Shown piece by piece: positions 24,911 through 34,850 of a stretch of DNA of 64,000 bases; position 1 is the stretch's first letter, and the number at the start of each line of letters is the position of its first letter. A program made the translations under genes and the position numbers. Below the pieces are notes generated by a model. That model did not search any database. It was not told the origin of the DNA and saw only the letters and a list, made by a program, of their open reading frames with translations. This DNA comes from Amphirosellinia nigrospora (Eukaryota; Ascomycota; Sordariomycetes; Xylariales; Xylariaceae), in contig SCHM01000004.1 in the NCBI GenBank assembly GCA_004123355.1, forward strand, positions 6,847,017-6,911,016, written 5' to 3'.

Positions 24911-25159
24911 TCATTACTCAGTACCACACTTGTCTGGTACGGGACGGCTGTAGATGTAGCCGAAAATGACAACTCAATAATCCATGTTCGCAGGGAGGCC
25001 TGGATCGCCATTGTTGCGGCTATTCTGCTTGCTGTTAGAACTATATGGTGGTCGTGGTGGTGGAACGGGAGGGAACAAAGAAAACAAAGTAAAAATACTG
25101 TTCAGGGGCTATCTACCCATAGAGCGAGGATTGACCAGAAGCTACAGAAGTTAATATGA
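24911..25159 (+). pseudogene. CorA-like fungal membrane protein, last exon
   Basis: This exon continues the gene that stops at 19135. It reads SLLSTTLVWYGTAVDVAE, then IIHVRREAWIAIVAAILLAV, then WWSWWWNGREQRKQ, and ends with a TGA at 25157. The second hydrophobic helix followed by a Trp cluster and a basic tail is the usual end of this family. The exon itself is intact. It has lost its 5' partner through the 5.7-kb insertion, unless the element were spliced out as part of an enlarged intron. That is unlikely because the element separates the exon from the intact donor. Confidence 0.75.
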
Positions 25160-25214
25160 TGAAAGTTCTTTTTGGTCTTATAAAATACCGTGTAGCGCCG
25201 AGCAAGTTGTTACT

Positions 25215-25250
25215 AAAATAGAAAGCTTTGCCGGCGAAGCTTTCTATTTT
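25215..25250. repeat. 36-bp near-perfect palindrome
   Basis: AAAATAGAAAGCTTTGCC faces GGCGAAGCTTTCTATTTT with a single mismatch and no loop. It lies 56 bp after the stop of the CorA-like gene and could act as a cruciform or a transcript hairpin. Confidence 0.85.
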
Positions 25251-25314
25251 AAATACGTTGTAAATCGAAGTATTTTTAGCATTTCGATTTAAATAACAAG
25301 AATATTCCTAGCTT

Positions 25315-25426
25315 TTAAACCTCCTATTCCTTAGATCTCCTACTTTTTAAACCTTTTATTCTTTAAACTTTTTATTTTTTAGACCTTTTACTCTTTAAAC
25401 CTCTTATTCTTTAGACTTTTACCTTT
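25315..25426. repeat. 16-bp minisatellite, seven copies
   Basis: Seven units of TTAAACCTCTTATTCT type in perfect 16-bp register, alternating TTAAAC and TTAGAC/TTAGAT starts. Pyrimidine-rich on the plus strand. Confidence 0.85.
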
Positions 25427-25434
25427 TACGTAAA

Positions 25435-25545
25435 TTCATACCTTTAGAGGGGCTCCGCCCGGGAGGGTTAGACCTCTAGGAACTCGGCCGCTATTTTTTA
25501 CGGTCCGGCCCTCGCCCTAGCCGGCCCTTTCATAACGCGTATCTT
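25435..25545. other. GC-rich cluster between AT-rich stretches
   Basis: TAGAGG (25445-25450) and CCTCTA (25472-25477) can pair around GGCTCCGCCCGGGAGGG. After that come CTCGGCCGC and CCGGCCCTCGCCCTAGCCGG, which can also fold. There is no reading frame. The origin is unknown. Confidence 0.5.
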
Positions 25546-25973
25546 TAACCGTGTTAATAAGTGCTAGTTTTATATTCGTATTTAAATATAGTAGTTGTTA
25601 GCAACTATATTTATTATTTTAGTATATAAGCTATATAGTTTATTTAAGTACGAATATGTTATAATTAATATTTCGATTTAAATTTTAATTAATAATAGCT
25701 TTATAAAATTTATATAAGCTAATTAAAATATTATAAAAAAACTGATATTTTTAAAGGTTACCGTTAAAACTTTTTAATCTTTATTTTTTCTATTTAATTG
25801 TCGTTATTAATATATATTTAGAAAGGTAAAGCTTTCTAATAATTATTTTCGATCACCTTCTACAGACATTGTCGAGTCAACAGAGTTTCGGCTAGCTCCG
25901 CAGTGACTACACAGTCCGCTTTAGCTCTCGTTATCGGCCGCAATTTGGTTTGATGTTAGTTCGATGCCTAAGT

Positions 25974-28816
25974 CTAAACTAGCACAACTGTCTGAACTTT
26001 GCTGCTATCTTCGCCAATTACATGCTGATACATCCCAAGGCGTTCGAAAGTCAGGTTATCAGCACCATCTACCCGGCGGAGCAGCAAGCAAGCCTTGCTA
26101 GGAAGTTCCGCATCTCACTAAGAGTCGCCATCTCAAGATACCAAATGCTAGCTAGGTCATTTTCTGGAGCGTCGTTATTTGAAGCAAGATCTAGAGATAC
26201 GTGTGGTGTTGTGCGTAAAGACCCATTGACGCTCATCATATAATTCTTGTCATCCTTTAATCTTCCGAGCCGTCCTTGAAGTTTGATGCTTCCCTTAACA
26301 TCAGTCTGAGCAAGATCCGATTGCACATCAAAGGAGATCACTTTAGCTGTCCAGTGAATGGCCACTTCTGCTTCACCTACATTATTCGAGATTCGAAGCT
26401 CAGAATCTGGCAACATGGAGGCCCAGCTCCACATTGGGAAGTTACGGACTCTTCCCTTCGGTGATGGCATTTCGACGAACCAAACTAAGCTCGCTAGGGC
26501 GTAGTCACCTTTCAAGATGCCGCCGATAAACTCGCTTCCTGAGGTCTTTTGAATTACCTGTCCTAGCCCTTAAATGGCAGTAATCCGATCTGACGGTTTC
26601 GTAACCAGTCGATTCCCGTAAGTTCCCAAAAGCCTGCAATATGCAGCGAAGTGTTCGTCTGCAAAAAGAGTTTTGAAATCAGAAGCTTCTCGGTTTGTCG
26701 AGGAATTCGTGCTCAACGTCTGGAGATTTCATGTGATGTGGAAGTAATTCTTGGCCCTTATATTGCCTGGGAATTGTATAGCTCCTCGGCGGCCATCCGG
26801 ATCATGTTCGGAAGCAGTGGCATCTAGGCATTCCCAAAGAACTACACCGTTGCCGTAGTAAAGGATTCTCTTGCTAAGAACTTGTTTCTGTAGTGTCCAG
26901 GCTCCAGACTCGATCGGGCTTCCCATTACCCCATGAACGGAAAGTTTGCATCAGGATAGACAGCCAGATAAGACAGGGGACGGGTCGGACGGACGACCGA
27001 AAGATCTGAATCTCTAGTGGGTAATATCTCCTTTATACGATCCCGTTTAGGAAGCCGCATATGTATTTGTTGAGGGTTGAAGAACCCGTCTGGGTGAGAG
27101 CGAAAGAGCCCGTCGTGAGAACTATTGCAACCGAGGTTGTAATTGTTAAAGCAGCATTTGCATAGACCTCAGTCATCTTGACCGCTTCGCGCAGCCAATC
27201 ATCGTGGTCGTCTTGAATGATACAAAGTGCATCGATCCATAAATACTTGAAACCCATGCCACGGGCGACATGGATGGCATCAATCAGTGTACGTGGTAGC
27301 TCATGAGGGTGAATCGCCTTATAATACTGTTGCAGGTTTTTCGTTGTCGTCTTATGTGCATCAGACAATGTCCCAACAGTAGGATAAAGCACAATAGCTA
27401 TGATTTTGCCCTTTGCTCTCAAACAGGAATGGATCGCGGGCATCGTCTCCAACATCTACAACGCGAGTAGGGAGTGTAGTCAAAGCATTGACTCGGCCAC
27501 AGATTTCGTGGCTCGTGACGCAGTTTTCCAACCATGCTTTAGCAACTTGAAAAGAGCTTAAAGACGAAGTTCCATTCTCATACTCGTCAATCAACGGCGA
27601 CATTTTAATTGTCCTCTCTGCGTTTCATTAGCCTTCGGAGTTCTAGATTGCAAATTTACTTCGGAGTTTATATCGTAACGCACCATTAAGATAACCGACC
27701 CCCAGCTCAGCCGCAAGGTCCCTACAGTAACATGGATTTTGTTAGGGATATGTAGATGCAGATATACATGACGCGTGGGGAGATGTTGGTACTTGGATAG
27801 CGCATCTGCAATGTGAGGGCTATGGTTTTTGACCACGTTCAATGCTCGCAGAAACACGCGACACAAGCGACAACCTAATTTGGCTGATGACTCCAGGTCA
27901 TCCAAAATTTGATGGTGTCTAAAGCAATTTTTGAGTGTTTGATTTGCGCCCTCATTTACACATCTGCATGACTCATAAGTACTTAGCGTCTGATATTCCA
28001 AGCACAGGGTACAGAGACTATCCTCGGCAGGCTCGATATTGAGTCTTTGCGCGGTCGAGGAGACGGCGTTGAAAAAATTGTGAATAAGCTTGTCCGAACC
28101 AAGTTTCCGCTTTCCGCTAGGCTCAGTGGCCATATACTGGGTTACATTGCAAGTTACGAGCACGAACGCAAAGAACCGGTGACAATGCCGAGGTGGAAAC
28201 CAGTCGGAATGTGATGCGGCGTGCAAAAGGTCATGTGCTGCTGCTTCATCCTTGTCTCGATCATGATTCTCCAGTTCCTTGACAGGAGAGAATGATGCTC
28301 CCAGTTCAACAAGAGTATCCATGATACTGACTTGGCGATCGATCAGCGAGAGGTCGAGAGGTAGCCAGCCGTTCGTAGATTTGTTGACATCGGCGCCAGC
28401 CCGAGCCAAGATCCGAACCATCCGAGCATCGCCATTTCTGAGCGCCTCATGTATAGGTAAAACATACTCGTCCTTATTTGCGAGATTGTCATAGTCCCCG
28501 ATCTCGTGACCAGCGGTTCGTGCTCCGCTGAACATGTTAGGGTCCGCACCACGGGCGAGAAGCAACTCGACGACTTTATAATACCCGAGACGGATAGCTT
28601 CCTGAAGCGGCGTCCGTCCTAGGGAATTGAGAAAATGAATATCTGCACCATGGTCAAGAAGATATGTGATCGCATCTTGTTGTTCAGTAGCTATCATTCG
28701 ATGTAGCGGCGTGTTCCAGTGTGGCCAAGCGGTCACTCGCACGGAAACTTGGGATGCTCATTTGAATGTGTCGGTTCATTGCCCTTTTTGTTGCGAATTG
28801 TGTTTAGCAGCCGCAT
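25974..28816 (-). pseudogene. Ankyrin-repeat / HET-domain protein, decayed
   Basis: HET domains trigger cell death in fungal vegetative (heterokaryon) incompatibility. A likely ATG is at 28816, with a frame change before the long frame at 28742. That frame carries about four ankyrin repeats (NTPLHRMIATEQQDA, GRTPLQEAIRLGYYKVVELL, LPIHEALRNGDARMVRIL, GWLPLDLSL). After them comes the Cys pattern usual before HET (LCTLC, then SAKLGCRLCRVFLRAL). The HET domain itself follows in other frames: YCALSYCW, GFKYLWIDALCIIQDD, YANAALTITTS, then GAWTLQKQVLSKRILYYG, MWSWASM and NLTFERLGMY at the end. At least seven lesions break it, including a frame change right after YCALSYCW (about 27372) and an in-frame TAA at 26570-26572. 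The motifs are still well kept, so decay is recent. Not expected to make a working protein. Confidence 0.85.
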
Positions 28817-29493
28817 TTGAACGAATCCTTGCCAACAGCGACGTGTCCTTCCACACGAGACGAACTTGCGTGCTCAACCATAGATTTTTTACTCGTGATA
28901 GGGCCCAGTGACGGGTAGTAAATAGTAAAATTTGACGCCGGGTAGGTTGCGGATGGGTTCAACTACCGAAAGGTGCATGGGTATAAACGAAAGTAACAAT
29001 ACTTCCACCAAGAATAACGCCCTTGTGGTCGAATAACATACAGCGGGGCTTACGATGCAGAGACGGCAGACCAGGTGACACCAGCATTCTTCTTTTGCAA
29101 CTACGAGTTCGCGATCACAGGGGTAAAACCCGGATCAATTAGATGAGATCTAGAGGCTCTCCCTACAGGTCATCCATGGGCGTAGCAAAGGTAGGTCAAA
29201 TGCTTCCGTATATACGCCTATCATTCAAAATTATGGCCGAATTGGCTTGACTATAGATTACAGGCGAGATAGAAAAACACAGCTGAGGCCGACGTGAAAA
29301 GAAGAGTAGCATGGTGAATGAACATACAACATAAGACAAACATAACTCAAGATGATGACAGCGATATAAAACAATATGTATTTACGTCCCTGTCAAACTT
29401 CAGGGCCCTATTCTTATAGCTTAGTCTCGAGATCTCATGATCTCCACTACGTAATTTTCGCGCTGAAACTACGACGTTCTTGTGAAGAGTTGT
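28817..29493. other. Intergenic, no gene seen
   Basis: Normal composition between the 5' end of the HET pseudogene and the 3' end of the flippase gene, both on the minus strand. It should include the HET promoter and the flippase 3' untranslated region. No repeat, tRNA or further frame is recognised. Confidence 0.6.
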
Positions 29494-32400
29494 TTATGCC
29501 TCCTCAGGCGGCTGATTAGCCCGGTTTCCCGAGACGGAAGCCCGGGTCTCCTCGACGTTGTACTCCCCAGTAATCCTTTCCACGTCATCCTGCCCCTCAA
29601 TCTCCTGCCATAGGTTCCTATCCGTGGGGAAGAATACCCTCTGCAACGCCGTGACACCCACATTGACGCCTAAAACGATGATTATGCCAGCGATAGCGAC
29701 GACCCACCAAGCAAGGCTCTTCCCAAACTCGCCCGTAAACTCGTGGTAGACGCGGTATTTCTCGCCCCGCGAATATTTAAGAGGTAGGGCGTCGATAACG
29801 AGGAGGAAGAAAAACCAGAGCGATATTGATAAAGCGAAGGCAGCTAGTGGTATCCATGTCTTGTGGTGCATCTCAAGTATGCTATAGGTTGAACGATATT
29901 AGATGAAGTTTACAAGTTACCGAACTGAGGTAGCACTTACAGGATCTTGACGTTGATTAAGACGATTGCAATAGTCAGACCTAAGGACCCAATTGGGAAG
30001 AGAGAGTTATCATGCGATGGGCCATGAAATTGTCCATTTTCAGGGAAGCCGGTGAGGTTATACTGAAATTCGGCCCATATAATGACAAATATCGTGATCG
30101 TGTCGACAGTACCTGACAACAGCCAGGCAATGCATTTCTTCAGGTTGATGCCTTCGTCTCGCTGGCCAAATGAGTATAGCTCAGGAACTGCGAGGAGGGT
30201 CTCGGGCGATAAGTCCTGTTCACAGAGCCCGAGAAAGAAGACGGGCAAGGATGTAAAGATAGCGTTATAAGCTGTTAGACACCACTGTTGATAAAGCGAC
30301 GTCCCGCTATAGCCCGTAAACCCTTGAAATTGAGCTTGAACGATATAGAAAACCCATTCTTTCCAAAACGTAGAGAGAATGTATTTGCTTGTTCTCAAAC
30401 TAGGTCATGTTAGCAGGCATATCCATCATATGAGAGTACATGAGTGGAAGTGTTGGGTTATTACTCACTACAACCAATGACCATGAACAAGTAAGAGTCG
30501 TTGGAGAAATCGGAACTGTGCAATGGCATAATCCGCTACTCGGGCAGCCTGAAGACCTTCCCGGCCGGATATACCAATACCCACATGAGAGGCCTGGATC
30601 ATGGCAATATCGTTGGCTCCGTCGCCGATTGCCAGAGTGACGCAAGAGGGATCCGTGTCACGGATACCTTTAACCAGGTTCGCTTTCTGGCTGGGCGAAG
30701 CACGGCAACAAATTACCGAATCAATACGAACGGCAAGCTCAAAGAACATACTACTCAAAACTTGGCTCTTTTCCACAAGACTTAGAGTATGGCCATCAAT
30801 GACGAGAACTGAATGTGAGACCAGATCTTGCTCGACGTCAGAAAATATCCTTCTCATCGTTGCCTGCGGGTCGTCAGTCGTTGCGTCAAGCATGTAGATC
30901 TCGGAGAAGGATTTCGCCAAGTTGGCCGAGCGTGCGATATTAATGGCGGTCTCCCGTTTATCGCCGGTTAACATCCACACCTTGATATTGGCCCGTCGTA
31001 GTTTATCAATGGTCTCGGGGACTCCGGCTTGGAGTTTGTCCTCAATCGCACTCGCGCCGGCGAGCTCAAAGTCTTTTTCGATGGATTCCGCAGCGCTCTC
31101 GATACGTTCTTGGCGGTCAAGGAGGCTGGTAGTCGCATCCTTGAAGGCAGCGTTCCAGGCTTCATACTCCCGATCGCTTATGTACCTATATCCGTATAAT
31201 AAAATACGCAGGCCTTCCGTAGCATACCGATCAATGTGCTTGAAACTCTTCTCAAAGACTCTCGCTTCATCGGCAGCGACGGACTCATCAATAACGCCGT
31301 CATGATTCTCCTCACTATCGTCACTAGAAAGATCCGTCGGCTCGGTACGCAAAGTGCGTGTTTCGTCATCCTCTTGCCTACTTGCTCTGCTTAATCTCCT
31401 TAGGTCTTTTGAGTTTCGTGCACTCTGCGCCCGAAAGAAGCTTGAGCGCCGCCCATGGCTTGTTCGAGGTGTGGCCATACTTCTGCGCTGCATAGCTCTT
31501 TCGGCTTCCATGCTGTGGCGTTCGCGAGCTTTTCGGTCGACTTCGCCCGCTGTCTTTGCTGCCAGTTCGGACAGTCTAAGACGGCTCATGATCACATTGT
31601 CAGCACCTTTACAAATCACGCAAATCCTTCCATCAGGCATTCGCACGACAATCGACATTCGCTTTCGGTTGCTACTGAATTCGATTACTTTCAAGATTTC
31701 GTAGGTTTCTATGACCGATTCGCCAGATTCGTCCGGTACGCTGAGCTTAATTGACTGGGCAGGACGATCAATCAGAAGGTAGCCCAAGTCTTGCGCCGCT
31801 TGTACCAGGGCAACTTCATCCGGAGATGCGGCCTGAAACGTAATCTCGCCATCCTCGGATATCTCGGGAAGGCAGGTGTGGCAAAGAGCAATACACAGCA
31901 GAAATTGCCCGGCTTGCTTAGAGAATGCTGTGTTGGGATATTCTCGGATATAGTCTAGCATCGATTCGGTCCCTGATCCCAGGCGCGAAGTTGATGCTCC
32001 CTTAGAAATGGTCTCCAAGTGTATTTTCGCAGCAATGTTGATATTTTCGCTAGAAGTATCTGCATTCTTAAGACTCGTGGGAGCAGTCTTCTCCTTGTTT
32101 TGGAACAGCTCGCTTTGGAGGCTTCCTACACTCATATTCATAGTGTGAAGCCAGCTCGTCCCCCCAACTGTAAGCTTTCGAAATTGCATATTGTTTTCGG
32201 TCAAAGTACCAGTCTTGTCCGAGAATACGTAACTCACTTGGCCCAGATCCTCGAGAATAGTATTAGTATTAATGGAGATGGGCGTGTCTGTCTCAGCATC
32301 ATACATCTCGATGTCATTCATCAGATAGGCCTGAAAGACCTTGACGAACTCGATAACGATGTACAAGGATAGCGGAATGAGCGCGTTCAGCAGAATAAGG

Positions 32401-33622
32401 GTTCCAATGATGATAGCTGGGGCAGATACGGGTGCCAGGGACAGGAACGGATTCTTCCTCTCATATCGCCGCTGCCAGAGGACATAGCCTCCACTGATGC
32501 CTGCTGTAATTGAAAGCAAAATAATCACCATGGCTATGACAATACGGTTGAGGAATCTATTGATCCTCGGCGATTTGGTGTGCACATATTGATTCGCATT
32601 CATGCGGATTTTACATTCCTCGCCTGTGTTGACGACGATCCCGATCGTCTCTATAGTGTTTCGTATCGTGGAACCCCGAAACACCACTTCGTTCAAGGTC
32701 AGCGGCGACGTTTCGCCATCGACAGTGATGCGACCTTCGAAGTCGTAGAGGTTGGCGTTTGGATCTTCGCAGACAAGCTCCCCCAAGCATTTCTCCAGCT
32801 TTGAGGTAGTATCACAGCGGTTTGCAACAAGGGTGGGTGGCTGCTTGCTTTTCAGGTTTGTCTCGCCGTCTAGCGCCATCGTATCGATATAGGCTACAGA
32901 GTTGGCTCCGGTCGCGTGAAGGAGCACAATGTCGGCGGGAACCCTTTCGTTCCTCTCTAATCGAACGATGTCGCCTACCCTTAGGTCTCGCCACTTAATC
33001 CGAGACCATCTATTTTCATCTCCCTTCCGTGATTTAGGCTCAGTCGCTATGATTCCCGCACCCTCCTGTGTTTGATTCCCCTCCCTGGTATTTCTATCCA
33101 AAAGCTCTAGGGGGTGACGATTGATCCGCTATCCAGAGTTCCGCCGGGCTCGAGTACTGAAACACACGCCTGATTGTCTTCCCTGTCTAACAGATATCGA
33201 CGGTAATCGTCCCATCCCTCTTTTGCCATGATAAGCGCAATAAACGCAAGTAAAGGGCCGAGGGTTGTGAACTTTCCAGTCGGGCTCCAATCACGAATTT
33301 GTTGAAGAATGCCTATTACCAAGAAATAAAAATTCGCAAGCCTCCCGAACTGGAAGACTAACTGTTTTGGTAGGAATGACAGAAGAGTATATCGATTAGA
33401 GCGAATAGAGTTCGATGTGTAGTTGATGCCGCTTCGTTCGTCTATGAGAGGCTCGTTCCGGACGGCCCCGCCATTTAGGGGTATGTGTCGACCATCTTTA
33501 CTCGGAGGGAGAGGCTTTTGGCGTAGGCCCTCGATAATCCACTTCTGGTAATAGTGCTCGCCAGACTCCTCCGCCCTCGCTTGCCATCTCCTCGCTCGTG
33601 CCAGGCTGCCATCAATTCGCAT
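29494..33622 (-). CDS. P4-type ATPase, phospholipid flippase (Dnf3/DnfD type)
   Basis: P4-ATPases move phospholipids from the outer to the inner leaflet of Golgi, endosomal or plasma membranes. All catalytic signatures are present in order: DGET in the actuator domain, phosphorylation site VFSDKTGTLTENN (about residue 470), PLSLYIVIEFVK in membrane helix 4, ASPDEVALVQAA and VICKGADNVI in the nucleotide domain, WMLTGDKRETAINIA, AIGDGANDIAMIQASHVGIG, and a C-terminal membrane half. LPPSKDGRHIPL, EGWDDYRRYLLDRE and RQERIESAAESIEKDFE resemble Dnf3 rather than Dnf1/Drs2/Neo1. The Arg/Ser-rich insert (QRRSMATPRTSHGRRSSF) is a likely regulatory loop. The segments are 33622-33110, about 33109-30469, 30396-29941 and 29881-29494, with two introns. 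One indel in a C run at 33110-33114 breaks the frame; the rest is open (about 1,330 residues). It may be a sequencing error or a fresh mutation. In-frame coding-like sequence continues upstream to 33826, so the true start may be further 5'. Confidence 0.9.
29882..29940 (-). other. Flippase intron (59 nt)
   Basis: GTAAGT donor at 29940 and CTATAG acceptor ending at 29882. Splicing joins INVKIL to ILEMHHKTW in frame within a membrane helix. Confidence 0.85.
30397..30468 (-). other. Flippase intron (72 nt)
   Basis: GTGAGT donor, TGCTAAC branch site, CTAG acceptor. Splicing joins LLLVHGHW to LRTSKYILSTFWKE, the expected continuation in P4-ATPases. Confidence 0.9.
33110..33114 (-). other. Frame-breaking homopolymer in the flippase gene
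   Basis: Five C on the minus strand. The upstream frame ends ..SIVTP then TAG. The downstream frame is reached as PLELLDRNTREG by one base. Six C (or three) would restore continuity, and no splice signals are present. Confidence 0.75.
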
Positions 33623-34368
33623 GCGGGACCAATCTAGGAGTCCGATCGGCTCGTCTTCGTTCGTTTTCTCGAGGTCCTTGGCTGGCTTGCGCCGCCTATT
33701 AATCGCGTTTCCATAACCGTCCCATGTCCTATCTCCATGTCGGCCAGGGAAATGCGCCGTTGCAGCATCGGCAGAAGCGCCCTCGAGGCACTCATCGAAT
33801 AGGTCCGGAGCCCCCTCCAGAGGGAGCTAGGCAATTTCCGAGGAAGAGGCCAGCCAGAGATGGTACATTCGACCGCCTTGCCCGAATGTCGTGCGCTAAT
33901 GTCGCAATTATAATTCACACGACCGCGGTCGGCCCAGAAGCGCGGTCATTTGCTCATACCAACGTTGCGAAATGACGCTAGCAGATGGAAAGTCTTGCTT
34001 TCCGGGGTGGGCGCAATTCTCTTAGGTCTTGAGAGCGAAATAGCATTAGGTAATGCAACGAGGCGTAAACGGTAGGGCGTAACAAAGAACACGGGATTCG
34101 GGACCCCATGCTTCGCCGCAATCTTGGTCATCTGGATCGGGGGACGATCAAAGCCCAGAAGGGGATCGGTGATTCTCTCACGCTCACGCCCAGAACGCCC
34201 AGAACGCCCAGCCCTATTTGCCAGTCAGCCATAGCGGATGGCCAAGACAAAAGTCACTCGCGCCGGCAGGCTTGGCCGGGCGCCAGCAAAGTAAGTGCTG
34301 TACTGTACTCTGTAGAAGTCGTAGCGGAGGCTATGCAGCTCCCTACAACGCGCACCTACTATAATTAG
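33623..34368 (-). promoter_or_regulatory. 5' region of the flippase gene with a possible N-terminal extension
   Basis: Upstream of MRIDG the same frame stays open to a TAG at 33827-33829 and looks coding: RRRKPAKDLEKTNEDEPIG then LLDWSRM joins MRIDGSL. No ATG lies in that stretch. Either translation begins at an ATG at 33868 and the TAG is a mutated CAG, or the TAG is an intron acceptor and a 5' exon is further upstream. A 61-codon frame at 33946-34131 is a candidate for that exon. Beyond it, the start region holds CGCCCAGAA repeats. Confidence 0.5.
34187..34211. repeat. 9-bp repeat CGCCCAGAA, nearly three copies
   Basis: Two full copies and one partial copy in tandem in the likely promoter region of the flippase gene. 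Confidence 0.8.
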
Positions 34369-34800
34369 GTTAGTGGAATATCACCACGCTATGATTGTGG
34401 CTGCTTTGTCAAGCCATGTTGAAAGTCGACAGCACACAGCAAGTTGACAAAAGCATGTGATTGATTATGGCAACAGTACTACCAAGTAGGTAGCATAACA
34501 TGATCGGCCTCAGGATGTACAGTACTCGGTACTCGTACTCGCCAAGAACCAATAGGAATTATAACCGTATAGCGACAATTGCGTCATTCGTCAAGCACCC
34601 AGCTTTGAGCTAGTGCTGACAATTAGCATCGACTTCGCATCGGCGCAAGATCGTTTAATCTAACGCAGACCAACGTCATAAAAAGAACCATGCCAGCTAG
34701 TAAATGCGAAATAGCACAAAAGGAAAAGCAAAAGAAGAGGAAGAAGAGGGAAGAAGAGGAAATGAAACGATTTCATGCAATTCCTTAGAATAAACATATA

Positions 34801-34850
34801 CCTAACACTAGGTACCTTAAGTACCTAAGGTAAGTTAGCCTAGGTACACT
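34801..34850. repeat. AGGTACCT-word cluster
   Basis: CTAGGTACCTTAAGTACCT, AAGGTAAGTTAGCC and TAGGTACA follow each other, forming an almost self-complementary stretch. Similar words recur at 35089-35150 and 36221-36295. Such words are common in intergenic DNA of Sordariomycetes; their role is unknown. Confidence 0.6.

Larger units (their letters stand above)
25215..25839. mobile_element. Candidate small hairpin-ended element
   Basis: The left end is a 36-bp near-perfect palindrome built on TAGAAAGCTTTGCC. The right end is a hairpin TTAGAAAG/CTTTCTAA whose inner strand, read backwards, gives TAGAAAGCTTTACC (13 of 14 matches to the left). Between them lie a 16-bp minisatellite, a GC-rich cluster and an AT-rich stem-loop region. 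Neither neighbour gene extends into it. It could be a non-autonomous element or an unrelated collection of repeats. No target duplication is certain. Confidence 0.35.

Noticed and set aside
25435-25545. GC cluster as a nuclear copy of mitochondrial DNA
   Set aside because: AT-rich flanks with GC clusters resemble fungal mitochondrial DNA, but no mitochondrial gene or known cluster sequence is present.
26022-26464. Plus-strand ORFs in the HET region
   Set aside because: They lie opposite the HET C-terminal sequence, which has recognisable motifs on the minus strand.
30440-32804. Several plus-strand ORFs of 60-130 codons opposite the flippase
   Set aside because: They are antisense shadows of the long minus-strand flippase frame, whose motifs are unmistakable.
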